A DNA stretch of 64,000 bases from Bin5 sp965242905 (GTDB taxonomy: Bacteria; Chloroflexota; Anaerolineae; Caldilineales; Caldilineaceae), in contig CBDETM010000002.1 in NCBI GenBank assembly GCA_965242905.1, forward strand, positions 4,960,001 through 5,024,000, read 5' to 3'. The notes under the pieces are model-generated. The model did no database searches and had not been told where the DNA came from. It saw nothing but the letters and a program-made list of their open reading frames with translations. Numbering within the stretch: the first letter of the stretch is position 1; every line of letters begins with the position of its first letter. This document shows, in pieces, positions 51,576 through 60,541 of the stretch. The position numbers and the translations under genes are program-made.

Positions 51576-53813
51576 ATGATCTTCCGAAACTTGATCCGAC
51601 GGCCCGTAAGGAGCGGTCTTACCCTGCTCGGGATCGCTATCGGCGTTGCCGCAGTGGTGGCGCTCGGCTCCATCGCCGAAGGCATTTCCACCAACTTTGC
51701 AGTCGTTGTCGGCGGTAGCAGCAATGACCTCCTGATTACCCAGGCCGATGCCATCGACCCCGCTTTCAGCAGCCTCGACGATACCATCGGCGAACGCCTG
51801 CTCTCTGTGCCGGGTGTGGAACGGGTGGAGCCCGGAGTCTACGCCTGGGTCACCACGCCCGAGCTGCCCTTCTTCCTCCTCTTCGGTTACGAGATCGGCA
51901 GCACTGCTATGGACCACTATCGCATCGTAGAGGGCAAACCCGTGAGCGGTCCCGGGCAGATCGCCATTGGTCGCCGCGCCACCGAATCGATAGACATCGA
52001 CGTCGGCGGCAATATCCGCATTCATGGGACCCCGTATCGAGTCGTCGGCATCTACGAGACCGGCCAGGGCATCGAAGAGTCGGGCGGCGTACTTACGCTG
52101 GAAGATGCCCAAGCTGCCGCCCAGTTCGAACGCAAGGTCAGCCTCTACGAGATCGGTCTGCGCCGCGGCGACGACGCCGATACCACCATCCAGCGCATCG
52201 AATCTCTCGACCTGGAACTGAAGATAAGCAAGACCAGCGAACGCGAGACCAACCAGCAGTACGACCAGATGCTGCAGGGGTTCGCCTGGGGCATCGCCGC
52301 CATCGCCATCTTCATCGGCGGCCTCGGCATGATGAACTCCATGGTCATGAGCGTTCTGGAACGGACTCGCGAAATCGGAACGCTACGCGCCTTGGGCTGG
52401 AGTCGCTGGCGTATCCTCTGGATCATCCTGGGCGAATCGCTGACTCTGAGCGCATTTGGGGGAGTGATCGGTGTCCTCTTGGGAATCGGCCTGGCTGAGC
52501 TGGCGGGCACCGTTCCCGGTATGGGCGTACTGCTGGAAGGCGTTTATACTCCTGCCATCCTCATCCAGGGCCTGGTCACGGCACTGGTTCTGGGACTTGT
52601 CGGAGGCGTTTATCCGGCCTGGCGGGCCTCAGGTCTCCGGCCTGTGGAAGCACTCTCGTACGAAGGCGGCGGCGCAAGCGACTTCAGAGGCGGTGCCTTG
52701 AGTCGCCTTGGCAACCAGAGCTTCCGCAACCTGTGGCGGCGTCGCAATCGCACTCTGCTCGCCGCTGCCGGAATTGGCATTGGCGTCGGCACTCTCGTAA
52801 TGCTGGGCGGCCTGACCGCCGGCATCGTCGGTCAGATGAATAACCTCGCCGGCAGCGGCAGTCCAGGCAACATCACCGTCATGCAAAGGGACGTGCCCGA
52901 CATGTCGCTAAGCAGCATAGACGAGCACGTCGTCCGCCAGATACAGGCCATGCCCCAGGTCGAATCGGTCAGCCCAATGGTTTTGGGCGTCGTCCTGACG
53001 CCGGAACTGCCGCTTTTTATCCTCCACGGTCTGGATCCAAATAGTGATGCCATGGACCACTACAAGCTGGTGGCCGGCCGCCGCTTCCAGCGCCCTTCCG
53101 AAATTATTATCGGCAGCAACGCCGCCGAATCCTACAAACTTGGACTTGGCGACACACTTTCGCTGTACAACGCACGCTACAAAGTAGTCGGCATCTACGA
53201 GACCGGCGTAGCTTGGGAGGAAGGTGGAGGTATCCTGGCACTGCGGGAGTCGCAGCGCATCCTCAATCGCCCTCGAAACGTAAGCTTCCTCTTTGTAGAC
53301 GTCAAAGACCCCGCCATGGCTTTGCCGGTCCAGGACGCAATCAACCACCGATTTCCTAAGGTCAGGGCCAGCATCAGCAGTGAATTCGCCCAAAACACCA
53401 ATGACATTGCCTCCATGCAAGGCATGGCCGCCGCCATAGGCATGCTTGCACTGATCGTCGGCGGCATCGTGGTTGCCAATACCATGATCATGTCGATCTA
53501 CGAACGGACACGAGAGATCGGTACCTTGCGGGCACTGGGCTGGCCCGGCAAACGCATCCTGTCACAGATCATGCAGGAGAGCCTGCTCCTGTGCCTGCTT
53601 TCGGCACTGGTAGGCAGCATCGGCGCGGTCCTTCTGCTCGGCGGCCTGTCCAGGATTCCGATCGCCGGCGGCGCCATGTTGCGTCCCACGTGGGAGCCGG
53701 CCACATTCGTGATTGCCGTAGGCCTAGCTATCGTACTCGGTCTTCTAGGCGGCTACTTTCCTGCCTGGCGGGCAAGTAAATTGCAGCCAGTTGAAGCACT
53801 GCGTTACGAGTGA
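51576..53813 (+). CDS. ABC transporter permease with two MacB/FtsX modules
   Basis: A 745-residue permease composed of two similar halves. Each half has a leading helix, an extracellular MacB_PCD domain and three helices of the FtsX domain. The repeated landmarks are GLGMMNSMVMSVLERTREIG and GGIVVANTMIMSIYERTREI, YPAWRASGLRPVEALSYEGG and FPAWRASKLQPVEALRYE, and the paired periplasmic motifs VVGIYETGQGIEESGGVLTL and VVGIYETGVAWEEGGGILAL. The two normally separate subunits are thus fused in one chain. MacB-type transporters do not import; they drive efflux or lipoprotein/peptide movement across the envelope. Start at 51576 follows the DtxR gene after 224 nt; the adaptor and ATPase genes follow. 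Confidence 0.93.
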   Translation: MIFRNLIRRPVRSGLTLLGIAIGVAAVVALGSIAEGISTNFAVVVGGSSNDLLITQADAIDPAFSSLDDTIGERLLSVPGVERVEPGVYAWVTTPELPFFLLFGYEIGSTAMDHYRIVEGKPVSGPGQIAIGRRATESIDIDVGGNIRIHGTPYRVVGIYETGQGIEESGGVLTLEDAQAAAQFERKVSLYEIGLRRGDDADTTIQRIESLDLELKISKTSERETNQQYDQMLQGFAWGIAAIAIFIGGLGMMNSMVMSVLERTREIGTLRALGWSRWRILWIILGESLTLSAFGGVIGVLLGIGLAELAGTVPGMGVLLEGVYTPAILIQGLVTALVLGLVGGVYPAWRASGLRPVEALSYEGGGASDFRGGALSRLGNQSFRNLWRRRNRTLLAAAGIGIGVGTLVMLGGLTAGIVGQMNNLAGSGSPGNITVMQRDVPDMSLSSIDEHVVRQIQAMPQVESVSPMVLGVVLTPELPLFILHGLDPNSDAMDHYKLVAGRRFQRPSEIIIGSNAAESYKLGLGDTLSLYNARYKVVGIYETGVAWEEGGGILALRESQRILNRPRNVSFLFVDVKDPAMALPVQDAINHRFPKVRASISSEFAQNTNDIASMQGMAAAIGMLALIVGGIVVANTMIMSIYERTREIGTLRALGWPGKRILSQIMQESLLLCLLSALVGSIGAVLLLGGLSRIPIAGGAMLRPTWEPATFVIAVGLAIVLGLLGGYFPAWRASKLQPVEALRYE

Positions 53814-53875
53814 TTCAAATGCACCAGTCGGTCTCTAGGGCCCGGCCGGTGCCTGGTTAGACTGTAGGAAAAACG

Positions 53876-55225
53876 ATGAAACGAGTTTGGATACCTTTCG
53901 CACTGGTCGTGATTCTGGCTGTAGGCGGTTGGGCCTATGTGACCTACGTCGATCCCACTCTTCTTTCCCAAACGACAGAGTCGGCCGCAGAAGAAGAAGC
54001 CGGTGGTCCCCTAGAGGAACTTGACCCGGGACTGGATTCGGTCATCTGGGCCTCCGGCAAGCTGCTTCCTACCGTATGGGCAAACCTGTCGCCATTGCAA
54101 GGGGGAATCGTCCAGACGCTTCAAGTCAATGAAGGAGACTGGGTCGAAACCGGAGATTTACTTGTGCAGCTTGAGAACCCTGCCGCCAGGAGCCAGGTCG
54201 AGATCGCGGCTGCAACCGTTGCCGAAGCCGAGGCAGCACATGCCAGACTGCTGGCAGGGGCAAGTGAGGCTGAAATCGCAGCCGCCGAAGCCAGTGTGGC
54301 GACGGCTGAGGCGCAGGTGTCTTTGGCCGCCGGTCGCCTGCTCGAGGCGCAGAAAAACGTCGAATTCTTCGAGGTGGAAGTCAGGATCGCACAGGAACAG
54401 TTCAATGAACTGGCCGCCGGTCCCACTGAAGCAGAACGTGCCGCAGCAGCCGCCCGCGTCGAAGTCGCACAGGCGGCTCTCGACCACGCCCAGGCCGCCT
54501 ACAACGCCGTGCGCGGCGATCCCACGATAGGCAGCACGCTGCTTGAGGCACTACAGCTGGAGCAGGCGACCAAGTCCCTGAAGGCGGCCCAGGCTGAGAA
54601 AGCTGTTGCAACCCAGGGGGCCACCGAGCAGCGCCTGGCCGTCGCCCGTTCTCGCATCCAGGAGGCGCGTTCGCGTGTTTTGGTCGCGGAAAGTCAGATA
54701 CCCGCAGCCGAGGCCGGCGTCCAATCGGCCGAAGCCGCGCTCGCAAGTGCCGAGGCAAATCTGCGCAGAATCAAGGAAGGCGCTTCCTCTGAAGACGTTG
54801 CCGTTTCTCTGGCTCGCATCGGTACGGCAAAGGCGCAACTTGCCAGCGCACAGGCCCACGTTGCCCAGTCCCAGATCGTCGCACCATTTTCCGGCCAGGT
54901 CGGCGCTCTCCTCGTCCGCAGCGGTGAGCTCGTAGCCGCTGGCCAGGTGCTTGTCCTCCTTGGCGACACCGGAAGCATGCACGTTGAAACAACCGACCTC
55001 CGCGAAACCGATGTAGTCCAGCTCAAGAGCGGCCAGGAGGTCGAAGTCACTTTCGATTCACTGCCCGATCAGATCTTCGACGGCATAATCACCCATATCG
55101 CGTCGGTGAGCACCAGCGACAGGGGCAGCACCAACTTTACCGTTCACGTCGATGTCCCGCGGCTGGACGCCAACTTGCGCTGGGGCATGACCGCCTTCGT
55201 GAATATCCTCGTTGCGCCTCAGTAG
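53876..55225 (+). CDS. HlyD/MacA-type membrane fusion (adaptor) protein
   Basis: A 449-residue protein. One N-terminal membrane anchor (WIPFALVVILAVGGWAYVTY) precedes a biotinyl-lipoyl-like domain (PLQGGIVQTLQVNEGDWVET) and a long Ala/Glu-rich coiled coil (about residues 100-310, with many AEAEAAHARL-like heptads). The second lipoyl half (IVAPFSGQVGALLVRSGELV) and a beta-barrel domain follow. It would link the double permease to the outside of the cell in an efflux system. The gene lies 62 nt after the permease and 76 nt before the ATPase. Confidence 0.9.
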   Translation: MKRVWIPFALVVILAVGGWAYVTYVDPTLLSQTTESAAEEEAGGPLEELDPGLDSVIWASGKLLPTVWANLSPLQGGIVQTLQVNEGDWVETGDLLVQLENPAARSQVEIAAATVAEAEAAHARLLAGASEAEIAAAEASVATAEAQVSLAAGRLLEAQKNVEFFEVEVRIAQEQFNELAAGPTEAERAAAAARVEVAQAALDHAQAAYNAVRGDPTIGSTLLEALQLEQATKSLKAAQAEKAVATQGATEQRLAVARSRIQEARSRVLVAESQIPAAEAGVQSAEAALASAEANLRRIKEGASSEDVAVSLARIGTAKAQLASAQAHVAQSQIVAPFSGQVGALLVRSGELVAAGQVLVLLGDTGSMHVETTDLRETDVVQLKSGQEVEVTFDSLPDQIFDGIITHIASVSTSDRGSTNFTVHVDVPRLDANLRWGMTAFVNILVAPQ

Positions 55226-55301
55226 GGTTCGCAGGGCGGGTGGCAAACACTTGGAATTGGATCCAACAGCAAAATAGGAAATAGATTCCCACGCAGAGGC
55301 A

Positions 55302-56189
55302 ATGGAACCCGAGAATACGGACGGACTCATCGTACGCGTTGAAAACCTGACAAAGATCTACGGCAGCGGTGAAACTGCCGTACGCGCCCTCGACAGGCTC
55401 TCTGTTGAAGTGCAGGCAGGTGAATTCGTGGCCGTCATGGGTCCGAGCGGGTGTGGCAAAAGCACCTTGCTGAACATGCTCGGCGCGCTCGACCAACCGA
55501 CCGAAGGAACGGTCTGGGTCGCAGGAGAGGATCTTTCGAAGCTGAAGAACGTGGACAGGTTTCGCGCCAGAACGGTTGGGTTCGTCTTTCAGTTGCACAA
55601 TCTTCTGCCGACCATGACCGCGCAGGAAAACGTCGAAGTGCCGCTGCAGGGCCACGTAGACAGCCGCAAAGAACGCAAAGAACGGGCCGCACACCTGCTC
55701 GATCTCGTCGGCCTCGGAGACCGCAGCGACCATCTGCCCGGTCAGCTTTCAGGCGGTCAGCGTCAGCGTGTGGCCATAGCCCGCTCCCTGGCAAACAGCC
55801 CGGCCCTCGTTCTGGCCGATGAACCCAGCGGCGCTCTCGACAGCCAGAGTAGCGATGAAATCCTGGCTCTGCTCGCGGAGCTTAACGAGAGCCAGGGTAC
55901 GTCAATCGTGGTCGTCACACACGACCGCCGCGTCGCCCAGGCGACCCAGCGTATCCTCCGTATGCAGGATGGCCGGGTTGTTTCCGATCATCGCATCACC
56001 GACCCGCTCGAAGAGGATCTGCGCATGTTCGCCCAAAGCCAGTTCGGACAGACGCTGCTTGAAAACAGCCGTACTCTGCACAAGTTCATCGAGGAACAGG
56101 ACATCGCCGCACTGCGCCAACTGTTGCAGGCCTACGACGATGGGGAACCAGGTTCGGAGGAGTCAGAAATTCCGCCCGTAGAGCCGTAG
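55302..56189 (+). CDS. ABC transporter ATP-binding protein (LolD/MacB-type)
   Basis: A 295-residue ATPase. Walker A is GPSGCGKST (residues 47-55), the Q-loop is FVFQLHNLLPTM, the signature is LSGGQRQ (149-155), Walker B is LVLADEPSGALD with E174 and the H-loop is VVTHDRR. The pattern is that of the MacB/LolD subfamily, which matches the MacB-like permease. About 65 residues at the C-terminus (LRMFAQSQFGQTLLENSRTL onward) extend past the normal domain and end in an acidic tail. It energises the system encoded by the two preceding genes. Confidence 0.94.
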   Translation: MEPENTDGLIVRVENLTKIYGSGETAVRALDRLSVEVQAGEFVAVMGPSGCGKSTLLNMLGALDQPTEGTVWVAGEDLSKLKNVDRFRARTVGFVFQLHNLLPTMTAQENVEVPLQGHVDSRKERKERAAHLLDLVGLGDRSDHLPGQLSGGQRQRVAIARSLANSPALVLADEPSGALDSQSSDEILALLAELNESQGTSIVVVTHDRRVAQATQRILRMQDGRVVSDHRITDPLEEDLRMFAQSQFGQTLLENSRTLHKFIEEQDIAALRQLLQAYDDGEPGSEESEIPPVEP

Positions 56190-56206
56190 CCAAATTCATC
56201 CGAGAC

Positions 56207-57190
56207 TCAGGCCTGCGATTCCAATACCATGCGTAACTGTTGCGACGAAATGTTGCCCCCGCTCAGGATCAACGCCACCTTCTTTCCGGCAAGTTCATCA
56301 CGCAATCGCAGCAGCGCGGCCAGTGGTGAAGCGCCTGCTGGTTCGGCGAGAGTCTTTGCCGTCTCCAGGTACATGCGCACCGCAGCGAACATCTCCCCCT
56401 CAGAAACGGTCACAAAGTCGTCCAGATTTTCCCACAGGATCGATTGGGGCAGCATGTAGGGCGCACCCGTAGCCAGCCCCTCGGCAGCCGTCCTGTTCGG
56501 CGCCTCCCGCCATGCCCGGTCCCGCCATGCCAGATAGGCCGCCGGCGAAGCCTCGGCGCACACCGCCACCGTTCGAATCGCGGGGTTTACCCCCTTGGCG
56601 ACAATGGAAGCGCCCGAAGCGCCGCTCCCGCCGCCAACTGGAACGATGATGGCATCGACATCGGGCTTCTCTTGCACGATCTCAAGTGTGTGCGTCGCTA
56701 CACCAGCGATCAGCGCCGGTTCGTCCCCAGAAGAGACAAACTGCATCCCCTCTTCCTCCGCTATGCGTTCACCATGCATCTTCGCCTGTTCAAAGTCGGC
56801 GCCGTTCAGCCGCACGTCCGCACCGTTGGCGCGCATCGCTTCCAGCTTTACCGGATTGGCGTTTTCCGGCACGGAGATAACGGCCTTTGCGCCGAACAGC
56901 CGCGCCGCGTAGGCGACCGACTGCCCGTGATTGCCAGTCGACGCGGTAACGACGCCCCTCTTACGCTGGTCGGCAGGCAGACCCGCCATGAAGTTTATGC
57001 CCCCGCGCAACTTGAAGGCGCCGATAGGCAGATAGTTCTCGTGCTTTACCCAGACCTCGGCCCCCGTGGCCGCGTCCAGAACCGGGTAGTTGTGCAACGG
57101 TGTTGGCGCAAGGTAGCCGCGCAACACCTTCTGTGCCGCCAGTACGTCGGCAAGGCTGGGCGGAGGGGGCAAGGTAGACTGTTCGGTCAT
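56207..57190 (-). CDS. Threonine/serine dehydratase-like PLP enzyme
   Basis: A 327-residue fold-type II PLP enzyme. The Schiff-base Lys is K60 (NYLPIGAFKLRGGINFM), the substrate loop is TASTGNHGQSVAYAARLFGA and the phosphate-binding glycine loop is VPVGGGSGASG. These match the threonine dehydratase/serine racemase/TdcB group, which deaminates threonine or serine to 2-oxo acids. No regulatory ACT domain is present, as in catabolic members. It converges on the ATPase gene with a gap of 17 nt. The neighbouring CoA-transferase could use acids derived from 2-oxobutyrate, but this is speculative. Confidence 0.85.
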   Translation of the reverse strand: MTEQSTLPPPPSLADVLAAQKVLRGYLAPTPLHNYPVLDAATGAEVWVKHENYLPIGAFKLRGGINFMAGLPADQRKRGVVTASTGNHGQSVAYAARLFGAKAVISVPENANPVKLEAMRANGADVRLNGADFEQAKMHGERIAEEEGMQFVSSGDEPALIAGVATHTLEIVQEKPDVDAIIVPVGGGSGASGASIVAKGVNPAIRTVAVCAEASPAAYLAWRDRAWREAPNRTAAEGLATGAPYMLPQSILWENLDDFVTVSEGEMFAAVRMYLETAKTLAEPAGASPLAALLRLRDELAGKKVALILSGGNISSQQLRMVLESQA

Positions 57191-57293
57191 GGCTCTACGG
57201 TTCTTTCCTGTCTGTGTGTTCTGTGGCTGTACTTCTCTTCACGAAAGTCTGGCGTGCAGGCGACCTGGGCGAGAGCCTCAAGTTGCTCTACCT

Positions 57294-58838
57294 TTAACCT
57301 TCCGGAAACGGCATCTGCCGCACTTCGGGGGGCAGAATCGGCTCAAATCCCATCCGGTCCAAAACGTCAGCCTGAATGTTGATTCCGGGCGCGACCTCCC
57401 TAAGATACATCCCCGCCTCCGTAAGCTCAAAAACTGCCCTCTCGGTTATGCAAAGCACCTTCTGACCGCTTTCAACCGCGTGAGGACCGCTGAAAGTGAT
57501 CTGGTCTACCTGGTCAACCATTTTGCCTATCTGACCATAGCGCTTGATCGCAATGCTCGTCCCGTCGACTTCGTACTCGACGCCTTTGGCCTCAAGCGTA
57601 CCGCAGAATACGACCTTGCGGGCGTTCTGCGCGATGTCCATGAATCCCCCCGGCCCGACAGTCGTGCCGCCCAACCGCGACACATTCACATTCCCCGCCT
57701 TGTCCATCTCGCCAAAGCCGAGAAATGCAATATCCAGCCCGCCCCCACTGTACAGATCGAACTGCGATGGCGAATCAATCATGCAACTGGCGTTACGCGC
57801 GAAGCCAAATAGCACGCCGTCGAGAAGTTCGCCGCCGTACGTGCCGTGCTCAATCGTCTGGTAATAGCGCTCAGTCTCACCGCGCGCCGCCACCAGCTTG
57901 GCCACCGCGTCGGGAATTCCGAATCCGAAATTGATCACTGCATTGTCGGAAAGTTCGAGAGCGGCTCGATGCGCGATAACTGCTCTCGGCCCTGGACGCT
58001 CGTCCGCTTCCGCCTGAATCCTTTGACCGGCATCCCGATGTCCATTGACTCTCTGCTGCCCCGAGATCGAGGGGTCATAGTAGAAGGCATGGCACTGGGG
58101 CTGCTCCGGCTCAACAACCACCGCGTCAACCAGCGCTCCCGGGATTCGCACCTGGCGCGCCGGAATCTCGCCCGCTTCCACCAGGCCCCGCACCTGGAAA
58201 ACGACTATCCCTCCACTGTTGTGTGCCGCGAGCGCCATTGCAAAGGCTTCCAGATTGGCCGGCTCTTCCTCCATACTGATATTGCCGTCCACGTCCGCGT
58301 AACTGCCTCGCAGAAGCGCCACGTTCACGGGAAATGGCTTGTAGCGCAACAACGTCCGGCCGTCGATCTCAATCAGCTCTACCAGCTCATCTCTGGCCGA
58401 CCTGTTCATTCGGCCGGCGTCCTGGCGGGGGTCGACGAACGTACCCAGACCCACGTGCGTGATCAGCCCCGGCCGGCCCGCGCCAATCTCCCGCATCAGC
58501 TGCGCCGTTACGCCTGCCGGTAATATGTAGGCCTCTATCTTCTCCTCACGCGCCAACGCCTGCATGCGCGGCGACCAGATCCAGTGGCCGCCAATTACTT
58601 TACGCACCAGCCCCTCGTAGGCCAGCCGGTTGAGACCGCGTCGATCGCGGTCACCGATTCCGAGCGAATGGATAACGCGCAGTTCTCTCGGGGCGCCGGT
58701 AGAGAGAAAACGTTGCTCGACAGCAGCCAGTAGCGTATCGGCCTCGACAAGGCCGCCTCCCCCGCCAACAGTACCCAGGGTGGCACCGTCAGGGACCAAG
58801 GCGGCGGCCTCTTGGGCGTCGATTACCTTGTTTCTCAT
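57294..58838 (-). CDS. Fused acetate/3-ketoacid (propionate-type) CoA-transferase
   Basis: A 514-residue enzyme in which the alpha and beta CoA-transferase domains are joined, as in propionate CoA-transferase and YdiF. The N-terminal half has VPDGATLGTVGGGGGLVEA with the glycine loop, and the C-terminal half has NFGFGIPDAVAKLVAARGET. The catalytic Glu is E330 (YYQTIEHGTYGGELL), which forms the CoA thioester. GGLDIAFLGFGEMDKAGNVN and TTVGPGGFMDIAQNARKVVF are typical too. It moves CoA between short-chain acids. It is followed (upstream in transcription) by the ketopantoate-reductase-like gene, only 6 nt away. Confidence 0.9.
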   Translation of the reverse strand: MRNKVIDAQEAAALVPDGATLGTVGGGGGLVEADTLLAAVEQRFLSTGAPRELRVIHSLGIGDRDRRGLNRLAYEGLVRKVIGGHWIWSPRMQALAREEKIEAYILPAGVTAQLMREIGAGRPGLITHVGLGTFVDPRQDAGRMNRSARDELVELIEIDGRTLLRYKPFPVNVALLRGSYADVDGNISMEEEPANLEAFAMALAAHNSGGIVVFQVRGLVEAGEIPARQVRIPGALVDAVVVEPEQPQCHAFYYDPSISGQQRVNGHRDAGQRIQAEADERPGPRAVIAHRAALELSDNAVINFGFGIPDAVAKLVAARGETERYYQTIEHGTYGGELLDGVLFGFARNASCMIDSPSQFDLYSGGGLDIAFLGFGEMDKAGNVNVSRLGGTTVGPGGFMDIAQNARKVVFCGTLEAKGVEYEVDGTSIAIKRYGQIGKMVDQVDQITFSGPHAVESGQKVLCITERAVFELTEAGMYLREVAPGINIQADVLDRMGFEPILPPEVRQMPFPEG

Positions 58839-58844
58839 CGGGCT

Positions 58845-59786
58845 TTAGTTGAGATAGTGGCTTTCAAGTGCCTTCACCGCGGCCACCAGCGTCTTGTTGA
58901 CCGGAGTTGGAATGCCATGTTTGCGGCCTAGCCTCACCATCGCCCCGCTAATGACGTCGACTTCGCAGGGACGGCGGTTGAGGATATCTACGCAAAGGCT
59001 GGACTTGTTGTCGCCGGTTCCTTCAGGCCCAGCGATCTGGTTAATGACCTCCCGGGTCTCGGCAGCATTCAGGTCGATGCCTTCGGCGCGCGCCACCTCG
59101 ACCGCTTCATCCAAAGCCTCAAATGCAGTCTCTCGCAGTTCCGGTACGGCAAACACCTGCTTGATCGTCATGTTGGCTATCGCCGACGTCGGGCTGATTG
59201 CGATATTGGCAAGCAGTTTCTTCCAGATTGCCTGCCGGATATCCGCGACAGCCGAAGTCTGCAAACCTGCCCTGTCAAGCGCCGATGCAATTCGCTCTGC
59301 CCTCTCGCTGATCCCTCCGCCCATCTCGCCAATGTGCGTGGGCAGATTGCCAAAGTTTCGCACCGCCCCGGGGCCTTCGACGGCCGCGCCCTGCGCCGTA
59401 ACCCCCCCCAACACACGCTCCATGCCCGTAACGTCGCCGATGTTCTCCTCGTTACCCAGTCCATTCTGAAAGCTTATCGCGACACTGTCTACTCGCAGCA
59501 GATGCAGGACCCGCCTTACCGCGTCTTTCGTGTAAGGAGCCTTGCACTGAACAAACAGTACGTCCACCGGATCCATGCCGCTCGGATCGGTCGTAGCGCT
59601 TACTGAGATAATTCGATCGCCGCCGAATCCGAGCATCTGGAGTCCATCACGGTTGATCTGATCCACATGCTCCTGCCACACATCGATCAGGGTCACATCC
59701 AGGCCGCCTTCAGCCAGCAGTCCCCCAAACAGGCAACCCATCGCACCGGCCCCGACCACGGCGACTCTAGGTTTCCATACCCCCAT
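58845..59786 (-). CDS. Ketopantoate reductase-like (ApbA/PanE family) oxidoreductase
   Basis: A 313-residue protein of the 2-dehydropantoate 2-reductase family. The NADPH loop is VAVVGAGAMGCLFGGLLAEG, the strand with the nucleotide-binding end is VDVLFVQCKAPYTKDAVRRV, followed by AISFQNGLGNEENI, and the C-terminal part KKLLANIAISPTSAIANMTI holds the usual Lys and Asn of the substrate site. The start at 59786 is set by AAGGAG 8 nt upstream; the frame continues to 59858. PanE makes pantoate for CoA synthesis, but many members act on other 2-keto acids, and here it stands beside a CoA-transferase rather than other pan genes. Confidence 0.85.
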   Translation of the reverse strand: MGVWKPRVAVVGAGAMGCLFGGLLAEGGLDVTLIDVWQEHVDQINRDGLQMLGFGGDRIISVSATTDPSGMDPVDVLFVQCKAPYTKDAVRRVLHLLRVDSVAISFQNGLGNEENIGDVTGMERVLGGVTAQGAAVEGPGAVRNFGNLPTHIGEMGGGISERAERIASALDRAGLQTSAVADIRQAIWKKLLANIAISPTSAIANMTIKQVFAVPELRETAFEALDEAVEVARAEGIDLNAAETREVINQIAGPEGTGDNKSSLCVDILNRRPCEVDVISGAMVRLGRKHGIPTPVNKTLVAAVKALESHYLN

Positions 59787-59887
59787 CTGTGGCTCCTTTT
59801 TGGTTTCTCTATGGGGAGTTGACGAATTGAATGCACCCAGATTCGCAATTGACGTCAAGCGGGCGAATCAGGATGCCTTCTGCCGCC

Positions 59888-59917
59888 TTGACTTCCCTGA
59901 AGACTTCAAACTAAAAT
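59888..59917 (+). promoter_or_regulatory. Predicted promoter of the SixA-like phosphatase gene
   Basis: TTGACT (59888-59893), 18-nt spacer, TAAAAT (59912-59917), five of six matches in each. It gives a start point near 59924. The ATG at 59918 overlaps the end of this element, so the ATG at 59981 is chosen as the translation start. Confidence 0.6.
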
Positions 59918-59980
59918 ATGCTTGCGCTTGCAAAGGCACCAGTACGTGCCACTGCCTTTGACATTGGAGATGTCGAAGCC

Positions 59981-60505
59981 ATGGACACTCGCTACCTGAC
60001 CGTCCTTCGTCACGCCAAGGCCAAGCGGACGAGCAATTCAGGCGGGGATATCGACCGCCCCTTGGCCAAGAGCGGATTCAAGCAGCTGCCGCGAGTTTGC
60101 CAGATTCTGGCAAGAGTGAAGGAAAAGCCGGACTGGATCGTCTCCTCCCCCGCTCTGCGAACTCGCCAAACGGCTGAAAAAGTCGCCGAACTGATAAGAT
60201 ATTCCCGCAATTTCGGCTGGAACGACCGCATTTACGCCGCCGCGCCCTATACCCTCCTGAACATTCTGCAGGAGACCCACGACAGCGCCCACCACATCCT
60301 CTTGGTAGGTCACAACCCCAGCGTTGCCCAACTGGTTTCAGGCCTGTGCGCCGGTACGGACGGCCGCATGAACCTGCGCTTCCCGACCGCAGGGCTGGCC
60401 CATTTTGAAGTGGACATTGCCCGCTGGCGCCAGCTTCATTGGGGCAGCTGCGAGCTTCGTTTCCTTGTCGCGCCTCGCTTCCTCAAAGGTCTGGAGAGCA
60501 ACTGA
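59981..60505 (+). CDS. SixA-like histidine phosphatase
   Basis: A 174-residue member of the histidine phosphatase superfamily, SixA branch. R10-H11-A (TVLRHAKAKR) is the phospho-accepting motif, followed by DIDRPLAKSGFKQ, SPALRTRQTAEKVA and the second His in ILLVGHNPSVAQLVSGL. SixA-type enzymes dephosphorylate phospho-His proteins or small phosphoesters. The start at 59981 has a GGAG 11 nt upstream and is supported by the promoter. The C-terminus (from LRFLVAPRFLKGLE) goes beyond the core by a few residues. Confidence 0.87.
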   Translation: MDTRYLTVLRHAKAKRTSNSGGDIDRPLAKSGFKQLPRVCQILARVKEKPDWIVSSPALRTRQTAEKVAELIRYSRNFGWNDRIYAAAPYTLLNILQETHDSAHHILLVGHNPSVAQLVSGLCAGTDGRMNLRFPTAGLAHFEVDIARWRQLHWGSCELRFLVAPRFLKGLESN

Positions 60506-60541
60506 CCTGCTGGCAGCAGTTTGCCTTCCGTTCCTGCAATT

